A stretch of DNA of 64,000 nucleotides, taken from an uncultured Porphyromonadaceae bacterium (GTDB lineage Bacteria; Bacteroidota; Bacteroidia; Bacteroidales; Muribaculaceae). The stretch lies in NCBI GenBank assembly GCA_902495075.1, contig CABUVO010000008.1, positions 1-64,000 of the forward strand. Direction: 5' to 3'. Shown here in pieces: positions 58,389 to 64,000 of the stretch. The first letter of the stretch is position 1. Each line of letters opens with the position of its first letter. The notes beneath the pieces were generated by a model. That model searched no databases, was not told the DNA's origin, and saw only the letters and a list, made by a program, of their open reading frames with translations. Position numbers and translations under genes: made by a program.

Positions 58389-60284
58389 TTAATTCTTTAA
58401 AGCCGGAGGATTGTCAAGGAGTTGATTTGGCAGATTGAATTTCTGATTGTCGGGGAGGGTAGATGCATCTTTACCTGCGCCATCCTGCATCATTGCTGTC
58501 AGTTCGGGTAGATGCTTCTGATATACTTCCCGTGGACTAACATCGTGTTTTTTGCATAGGGATGCAGCCATGCCGACAACTTCACCCATCATGCCTGTGG
58601 TGCGCATCACGCGGACAGTGCCGAGAGCTACGTGGCTCACGCTGATGTTGCGCCCTGCCATAAAGAGATTGTCGATATTGCGTGAATACAGACAGCGGTA
58701 AGGCACGGCATACGGATGAATGAAAATATGGTTTGTCGCAGCCTTGAACTCATTGCCGGGGAATCGTTTGCTGTTTTTAGGATCCGGGAAATGGAGGTCA
58801 AGACTCCATGTGGTGGTAAATGATGCATCCTCATGGAAAACATTCTTGTCGATGTCGTCTTGCTTGAGAATATAATCACCGAGCAGACGGCGCGACTCAC
58901 GTTTTCCGGAGATGAATCCAGCCCAGTCAAGAGAACGGTTGCGGAATTTGGCGTTGTCTGAGGCATGATTTTTCAGATAGCTCCAGTTGGCGAATATCAC
59001 GAGCAGACCATAATCGCGTACGCGCTCCGCCTCAGTGATCTGATTGCGGTTCATACCGGTTTCCCATTTCCATTCTCCCATGGTGACGCGCTCGCAGATA
59101 GAGTCATTATATACGGGACCATAGTTGAATTCAGGGAAACGGGTAGGTTTGTCATATTCCTTGGTGTACCATTGAATAGAAGCACCCATAGTCATGGAGT
59201 CGGCTTTTTCCGGAGCAAGCGTCTCGTTATATTCAGAGTGCGCTTCGCGTCCCATTGCGAAATCAGCACCGGCAAGATAACCGATGGTGCCGTCACCCGT
59301 GCAGTCGCAGAATAAAGGAGCGGAGAGAACCACTTCATTGCTGTTTTCAATATGAGTCAGAGTTACGGATGTGATGCGGTTGCCGGCGTTAGTCACGCTC
59401 ACGGCGCGATAGCAGGGATAAAGCGTCACGCCCTTTTCGTTTGCGATGAAGGAATCCTTCTTCTCATCTTCATAATAATCTCCCGGTTTTGCATTTCCGG
59501 CGCGGGAATGTCCGAATTCACGTATCATTCGTCCCAACCCTTTGTTCGGACCGATCTCCGCGTATCCTCCGAGATGCACGCGCACCTCCGAGCTGTTGTT
59601 GCCTCCCAAGACAGGACGGTCGTTGACCAGTGCCACATTCATGCCGTTGCGTGCCGCAGCCACAGCGGCGCACATTCCTGCGATTCCACCACCTACGACA
59701 ACCATATCGTAGGAAGCGCGAACCGGCGTAGCTTTGTCGAGTCCGAGCATATGACGGCGTTTTGCCGTCAGTTCCTCCCCGTCATCAGGAAGTGATGCAA
59801 GCTCCGGGTGATTCGTGAGATAGATTGCATCGCATCTTCCGTTGAATCCTGTGAGGTCATGCAACGCAAGGTTATGGCTGCCTGATTTCAGTTTCACTTC
59901 TCCGACACGTTGCCATTCCCAACGGTTGCCCGTATCGCCTACGGTAGCGGAAAGTTGTTTGCCATCTACCTTTACACGGAATTTACCGGGACCCTTTTTG
60001 TCGTTCCAAGGGGAAGTCCAATTGAATGTTCGCACAAATACGGTATATTTCCCGTCTTCGGGTATGTTTACCATTGTTACGGCATCTTTCACGGGATTGC
60101 CGAGACCGTGAGCCATCAGATAGCTTGAACCCATGCAGTCGATAAACTGCTGGTCGACCACCCATCCCCCTTTGTCAGAGAATGACTCTGCCTCGACCCA
60201 CACCTCTGCCGCCTCCGCCCCGAAAAGGGGGAGGAGAGCGACTGCGGTGCATGCCATATATCGTTTGATGCTATTCATCATCAT
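58389..60284 (-). CDS. Exported FAD-dependent oxidoreductase with N-terminal carbohydrate-binding-like domain
   Basis: The 631-residue protein has a signal peptide (about 1-26), a beta-sandwich domain (about 27-160, starting VWVEAESFSDKGGWVVDQQF, similar to golvesin/carbohydrate-binding modules), and an FAD-dependent oxidoreductase domain with the Rossmann motif VVVGGGIAGMCAAVAAARNG (195-214), later GGNNSSEVRVHLGG, CDCTGDGTIGYLAGADFAMG and AGRNISVSHVALG. Such proteins occur in PULs and could oxidise a sugar residue; the substrate is unknown. A collapsed paralogue lies at 30052-30417. The start could be any of three adjacent ATGs. Confidence 0.85.
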   Translation of the reverse strand: MMMNSIKRYMACTAVALLPLFGAEAAEVWVEAESFSDKGGWVVDQQFIDCMGSSYLMAHGLGNPVKDAVTMVNIPEDGKYTVFVRTFNWTSPWNDKKGPGKFRVKVDGKQLSATVGDTGNRWEWQRVGEVKLKSGSHNLALHDLTGFNGRCDAIYLTNHPELASLPDDGEELTAKRRHMLGLDKATPVRASYDMVVVGGGIAGMCAAVAAARNGMNVALVNDRPVLGGNNSSEVRVHLGGYAEIGPNKGLGRMIREFGHSRAGNAKPGDYYEDEKKDSFIANEKGVTLYPCYRAVSVTNAGNRITSVTLTHIENSNEVVLSAPLFCDCTGDGTIGYLAGADFAMGREAHSEYNETLAPEKADSMTMGASIQWYTKEYDKPTRFPEFNYGPVYNDSICERVTMGEWKWETGMNRNQITEAERVRDYGLLVIFANWSYLKNHASDNAKFRNRSLDWAGFISGKRESRRLLGDYILKQDDIDKNVFHEDASFTTTWSLDLHFPDPKNSKRFPGNEFKAATNHIFIHPYAVPYRCLYSRNIDNLFMAGRNISVSHVALGTVRVMRTTGMMGEVVGMAASLCKKHDVSPREVYQKHLPELTAMMQDGAGKDASTLPDNQKFNLPNQLLDNPPALKN

Positions 60285-60290
60285 TTATGA

Positions 60291-61895
60291 TCAGTTTACA
60301 TTTACATCGGAAAGTTTCACCCAGCCTTCGGGAGTAATGTCTCCTTTGGCTGATACCTGAATACCGATTTCATTATCTTTTGTGGTGTCGACAATACCTA
60401 CAGCCCATGTGTAATTACCGGCAGCTACACCCCCAAGATTGAATGAGAACTCATAAGTGGAAGGTTTCCCTTTAATCCATTCATTGAGACATGGTGCAAG
60501 ATCAACAAACACTTTTACAGGCTGCGATGTGGTTTTGTCAAGGAGAGCGAACGCAACTTTGTATTTCTGATTCCACTGAGGAATATTTGTCGGGCAGTAA
60601 CCCCAACCAAGATTACTCCAACGGTGAATCATAGTGGCAGTTCCATTTCCTGATACAGATTTAGGGAGGGAGATTTTGTCAGGGTATAGACGATAACCAC
60701 CTTCTGCTATGAATTCTTTCACAAGATCGAAGCAGTTGTTGAACCATCTCCAGGTCTCACCGCTTGTCATAGAATTTGAATAGCGGAAGTCCATCATGTT
60801 TACAAATGAATTTTTGGCTTCGTTGAATTCTCCGCGACGCACTTCTGCATGATCCGCATATCCATCACCCTTGATAGAGCCGCCATGTGAGCTTTCAACC
60901 CATCCGCCTTCTGCAATGAGAGGACGATTGTATCTATTGGCAAGAGCGTAATTGCGCTCCCAATCTTTGTAATAACCCTTCATGCCGAAAGCGTCGTGAC
61001 GAAGAGAATAACCTTTTGCCACCAGTTTGTCAAGAAGTTTTGCGGAAACCTCTGTATTCGCGCTGTCGAAACCTTTGGTATCCATAAGGCAACGATGGTA
61101 GTTAATCACACAGGGTACTTTTGTAAACGCCTGTAGATAAGCATCACTCACCCAGTCGATCACTGCCTCGCGTGGAGTTGCGTCTCCAGTGGAGTATATC
61201 ACTGTGTGGCTTTCACCCCATTTGCCAAGACCGAAACCACTCATGAACATTGTTACGTCGGGATCATTATATTTTTTTGCAAACGCCTGGAGGAAAGCGG
61301 CATATTTTTCCTGAAAGATTGGGTCATCGCAATAAGGAGACCAAACCTGCACAGAACCTGTTGTGGTCATGAAGCCTTTGGCACCAGCCTCTCTTACATA
61401 GTCAGGGGTGAAGTTATCATGCTTGTCCTGACTGTCGCAGATGAAAGTGAAGGCGAGCTTTAGACCACGTTCCTTCGCTCCGTCAACAAGCATGTGGAAA
61501 CGACGTGCGTATTTGGAAGCGGAAGCCGGTTGTTCCCATACGTATACTCCTTCTTCAGGATTGAAATATGTCCATGCTGCACGGATATAGAGAACCGATG
61601 CATAGTCTGACACCTTTACATTCCCCTCTGAAGTGGGATAGTTGTCATATACTTCCCAAAAATCATCTCGAAGACCGTCACCAAGACCGGTGTAAAGCAC
61701 CCATCCGGTCATAGGGTTTTTGAGATTTTTGTAACGTTCGGGTTTGATATCGACTACTTCATTGCCGTTTATATTCCAATTATGGGTGCCCTCTGCAGGC
61801 TCATCACTTTCAGAACAGGAGACTGCTCCGAGAGTCATGACCGCGCCAGCCAGCATGGAGCAGGCGCGAGTCATATATTTCTTTATATTGTTCAT
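60291..61895 (-). CDS. DUF4832 lipoprotein with TIM-barrel-like glycosidase domain
   Basis: The 534-residue protein has a lipoprotein signal (Cys27 in GAVSCSESDEP), a barrel-like N-terminal part (about 45-330) with WVLYTGLGDGL, RAAWTYFNPEEGVYVWEQ, LAFTFICDSQD and GFGLGKWGESH, and a C-terminal DUF4832 domain (about 350-530). It resembles GH42/GH5-clan-like surface glycosidases; whether it is catalytic is not known, but the Glu in KWGESH is in a plausible acid/base position. As a lipoprotein next to SusE/F it is probably on the cell surface. Confidence 0.78.
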   Translation of the reverse strand: MNNIKKYMTRACSMLAGAVMTLGAVSCSESDEPAEGTHNWNINGNEVVDIKPERYKNLKNPMTGWVLYTGLGDGLRDDFWEVYDNYPTSEGNVKVSDYASVLYIRAAWTYFNPEEGVYVWEQPASASKYARRFHMLVDGAKERGLKLAFTFICDSQDKHDNFTPDYVREAGAKGFMTTTGSVQVWSPYCDDPIFQEKYAAFLQAFAKKYNDPDVTMFMSGFGLGKWGESHTVIYSTGDATPREAVIDWVSDAYLQAFTKVPCVINYHRCLMDTKGFDSANTEVSAKLLDKLVAKGYSLRHDAFGMKGYYKDWERNYALANRYNRPLIAEGGWVESSHGGSIKGDGYADHAEVRRGEFNEAKNSFVNMMDFRYSNSMTSGETWRWFNNCFDLVKEFIAEGGYRLYPDKISLPKSVSGNGTATMIHRWSNLGWGYCPTNIPQWNQKYKVAFALLDKTTSQPVKVFVDLAPCLNEWIKGKPSTYEFSFNLGGVAAGNYTWAVGIVDTTKDNEIGIQVSAKGDITPEGWVKLSDVNVN

Positions 61896-61909
61896 ATTTT
61901 ACTATTCTA

Positions 61910-63541
61910 TTACTTATTTCCAAAGAACACAGTCATTTTCTCAATGTCCACAACTACAAATGTGCAATTTTCAGGTACACAGAAGTAAGCATATCTGTTG
62001 TCGCTCTGTCCTTTCACGAGTTGATATGTCTCGTTAAGGTTGACACTCAGATAACCACGTTTTGAATTACGCTTCGCTTCCGCGGTGGAGCCGAAGGCAT
62101 AGACGTTGTTCTCAATTGATGACACAAGGAAGTTTAGTGCTCCAACTCCGGTTGCTTTCGACCAGTCGTCGGTAGATGTGCTGCGTGGTAGAGCGTCACC
62201 TTGGTAAACGAATACGTTCGGATTTGCGAGAGATTGTTTCATGCAATACTTCTTCTGGAATCCGGCTTTGAGACCATCATCGTGAGCCGATGCATTGAAT
62301 CCACCCCACATCCAGAGTTCTGTTACTTCCTGAGTATACGGATTAATCTTGTCAACAGTGTTGTTGTAAGAAACCACCGTATTCTTCATGTCGGTTGCGG
62401 CAGAATAGATTGTTACAGTGCGCTCTTCGAGGTTAACAACAACGCGATATGTTCCGTCTGCCGGAATTGTCCAGTATGCTGATCCTGTGCCGCTTTCAGT
62501 AGACACTTGATCGAATTCGTGAGCCTGTCCGTCGTGGATGTCGTGATCAGCTTTGTCTTTAGGTACAAACGATACGGCTTTTGCTTCCTGGAACAACAGT
62601 GGCATGTAAAGCTTGCCGGCTTTGAGTTCACCGCGCCATGCATAAAGAAGATCGTTTTCGAGAGTGCGCTCGATTTCGATGTCATCGCCACCTACAGCCG
62701 CGCCTGACATGTAAAGTTTGTCAAGTTCGATGATGCTTCCTGCGGGAACAATCTTGACAGTCTTTGCACCAAGGTTGATCTGCACACGATAATTTCCTGC
62801 TTCGGGAATTACCCAATAGTTAGCTTTGGCTGCATCTACCATCACAGCCGGCATTTCTGATGATGTTATAGCCTCATCAGGATTTGCAGGAGAGAAGGCA
62901 TTGTTTTCATCGCCATATGAAACGGGGAAGTTGATTTTACCTGCGTTAAGCGCTCCATTCCATGAATAAATACCGGATGTCTCTGAAGTGGGAGTCAGCT
63001 CAATGGGTGTCTCACCGGCAGCCGACCCTCCAATCCAAAGTTTATCTGCGCGATATTGTTTCTCTCCGTATGTTTTCACGCGGATTGTCGCGGTCGCGAT
63101 ATCCGGGATAACTACGCGCGGACCTTCAAATGTTGCTGTCACAGTCAGATTAAGAGTGTTGACAGTGCTTGTGAGGCAACCGAAATGACCTGTGAGAATC
63201 TCATGAAGTTCGCGGTTGGTATATTCGCGGCGGAAGATGCCGTCATCCTCATATTCTTTCAGACTTGCGGATTTACTTCCTACCGCATCCATCTGATACT
63301 GATAGTATGTGATGTATTCATTGCCATATGGGTGAGCTGCATTCCATTCGAGTGTGAGTGCAACAGCATCGGGATTATTCTCGTCGAGCACAACATAATC
63401 GCTCGAAGTGGTCAGCTGGATCACTGACTTGTTGCGGGAATAGGCGTTGTCGATATCCTCGTCTCCGCAGGAGGCAAGCATTCCCGCTGTCAGCACGAAT
63501 GCTGACAGACACAGAATGTTGCGGTATATTCTTTTATTCAT
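61910..63541 (-). CDS. SusE/SusF-type outer-membrane glycan-binding lipoprotein
   Basis: The 543-residue protein has a lipoprotein signal (Cys25 in MLASCGDEDID), a SusE N-terminal immunoglobulin-like domain (about 40-155, ALTLEWNAAHPYGNEYITYY), and three SusF-like binding modules: about 165-265 (LWIGGSAAGETPIEL), 270-385 (LYMSGAAVGGDDIEIE) and 410-540 (LWMWGGFNASAHDDG). It binds oligosaccharide at the cell surface and aids SusC/D capture. An inverted short repeat separates it from the SusD gene. Confidence 0.9.
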   Translation of the reverse strand: MNKRIYRNILCLSAFVLTAGMLASCGDEDIDNAYSRNKSVIQLTTSSDYVVLDENNPDAVALTLEWNAAHPYGNEYITYYQYQMDAVGSKSASLKEYEDDGIFRREYTNRELHEILTGHFGCLTSTVNTLNLTVTATFEGPRVVIPDIATATIRVKTYGEKQYRADKLWIGGSAAGETPIELTPTSETSGIYSWNGALNAGKINFPVSYGDENNAFSPANPDEAITSSEMPAVMVDAAKANYWVIPEAGNYRVQINLGAKTVKIVPAGSIIELDKLYMSGAAVGGDDIEIERTLENDLLYAWRGELKAGKLYMPLLFQEAKAVSFVPKDKADHDIHDGQAHEFDQVSTESGTGSAYWTIPADGTYRVVVNLEERTVTIYSAATDMKNTVVSYNNTVDKINPYTQEVTELWMWGGFNASAHDDGLKAGFQKKYCMKQSLANPNVFVYQGDALPRSTSTDDWSKATGVGALNFLVSSIENNVYAFGSTAEAKRNSKRGYLSVNLNETYQLVKGQSDNRYAYFCVPENCTFVVVDIEKMTVFFGNK

Positions 63542-63558
63542 ATTCGTCTTTTTTTAGT

Positions 63559-63657
63559 TAATTAGGAGTTAGGAATTAGGAGTTAAGAATTAATTTCTTG
63601 TCTCTTCATTCGAATGCTTTCAAGCAATTCCTAATTCCTAATTTCTCATTCCTAATT
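63559..63657. repeat. Inverted AATTAGGA/TCCTAATT repeats between SusD and SusE/F genes
   Basis: AATTAGGAGTTAGGAATTAG (63561-63580) faces AATTCCTAATTCCTAATT-like units (63626-63657), giving an imperfect hairpin in the mRNA between the SusD and SusE/F genes. This may lower downstream expression relative to SusC/D or stabilise the upstream message. Confidence 0.55.
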
Positions 63658-63658
63658 G

Positions 63659-64000
63659 TTAATAACCGGGGTTGTTCTTGAGGTTGGGACAGAGGGTCAT
63701 TTCGCGGGTTGGAATCGGCCAGAGATATTGACGATCGGGGAACACGCGTTTTGCGCCTAATGCCACAAGACCTGCGTTGTAAAGAGCTGAGAAGTCAGCA
63801 AGACCATCCTCGTCGATCTGAGGAGTCATGCCCCAGAACCAGAGGTCTTTCTTCACGATATTGTTGAGAAGCTCATCGGGCTGCAGGTTGATGTAGTTGT
63901 AACCGTTGAGTGCTTTGGAGGCAAGTTTCCAGCGAATGAGGTCCATATATCTCAGACCTTCGTTGGCAAGCTCCATGCGGCGTTCGATGCGGACAGCCTT
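63659..64000 (-). CDS. SusD/RagB-type glycan-binding lipoprotein, C-terminal part only
   Basis: The frame is open to the right edge of the window; the visible 113 codons are the C-terminus. ERRMELANEGLRYMDLIRW is the typical SusD C-terminal helix motif, and the ending FPDRQYLWPIPTREMTLCPN, then LKNNPGY, is the classic SusD terminus. The protein sits at the cell surface over its SusC porin, whose gene should lie beyond the window. It is the first visible gene of the minus-strand PUL. Confidence 0.95.
   Translation of the reverse strand, partial: KAVRIERRMELANEGLRYMDLIRWKLASKALNGYNYINLQPDELLNNIVKKDLWFWGMTPQIDEDGLADFSALYNAGLVALGAKRVFPDRQYLWPIPTREMTLCPNLKNNPGY

Noticed and set aside
1..64000. 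CRISPR arrays, rRNA or tRNA genes
   Set aside because: No regularly spaced identical repeats and no cloverleaf or rRNA-like sequence was noticed on either strand by eye; a dedicated scan was not possible.

Overview
The window reads as chromosomal DNA of a gut-type Bacteroidales bacterium, plausibly Muribaculaceae-like (the family is inference). The signs are TAnnTTTGC-type -7 promoter boxes in front of many genes, SusD and SusE/F proteins, NigD-like and DUF4252 lipoproteins, hybrid two-component/AraC-type regulators, an anaerobic sulfatase maturase, and Bacteroidetes-type integrase, RuvB and GapA. No rRNA, tRNA, CRISPR array or complete insertion sequence was recognised.

Layout. 1-1.0 kb: tyrosine recombinase. 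1.0-4.9 kb: sirtuin and a four-gene 2-oxoacid:ferredoxin oxidoreductase operon, separated by a palindromic element. 5.3-7.9 kb: ruvB and a MOP-family flippase. 8-13.7 kb: a possible structured RNA, a regulator remnant, a LuxR-type regulator, a DUF1349 protein, a VOC protein, an acyltransferase and two AraC regulators. 13.8-18.6 kb: sugar porter and a large DUF5107-TPR protein. 18.7-24 kb: two ECF sigma systems (sigma plus membrane/beta-barrel protein; sigma plus putative anti-sigma plus two DUF4252 proteins) and a NigD-like lipoprotein. 24-31.4 kb: GH53 galactanase, AAA/PD-(D/E)XK protein, gapA, mscL, an esterase, a collapsed oxidoreductase pseudogene and queG. 31.4-39.4 kb: a repeat-rich intergenic region, then a partly A+T-rich island with a fulvocin C-like cysteine-rich lipoprotein, a MauE-type redox membrane protein, a DUF1573 lipoprotein, an O-antigen-ligase-like protein and a transglutaminase-like lipoprotein. 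39.4-43.6 kb: glycerophosphodiesterase plus an OPA-family transporter, then a small protein translationally linked to a sulfatase-maturase-type radical SAM enzyme. 43.7-47.4 kb: tricorn-like protease coupled to folK. 47.8-64 kb: a polysaccharide utilisation locus on the minus strand, entered at its SusD gene: SusD, SusE/F, DUF4832 lipoprotein, FAD oxidoreductase, GH36, CE7-type esterase, GH2, SGNH-GH3 fusion, GH3. The set fits stepwise trimming of an acetylated, galactose-bearing plant polysaccharide; the substrate is inference.

The most unusual signal is non-coding. A family of palindromic elements (about 1841-2176, 29582-29769, 39257-39443, and a half copy at 32416-32498) keeps one short core, while the arms and terminal inverted repeats differ between copies yet stay self-complementary. 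The core mini-hairpin shows covarying base pairs. Two complete copies lie in 5' leaders just after a promoter box. A half copy and a full copy in the same orientation bracket the fulvocin-like island. Other repeats include a roughly 130-bp dispersed inverted pair (about 21.53-21.66 and 31.86-31.99 kb), a perfect 40-bp inverted repeat (47581-47738), and several degenerate short-period repeats at gene ends, two of which supply the last codons and stop of a gene.
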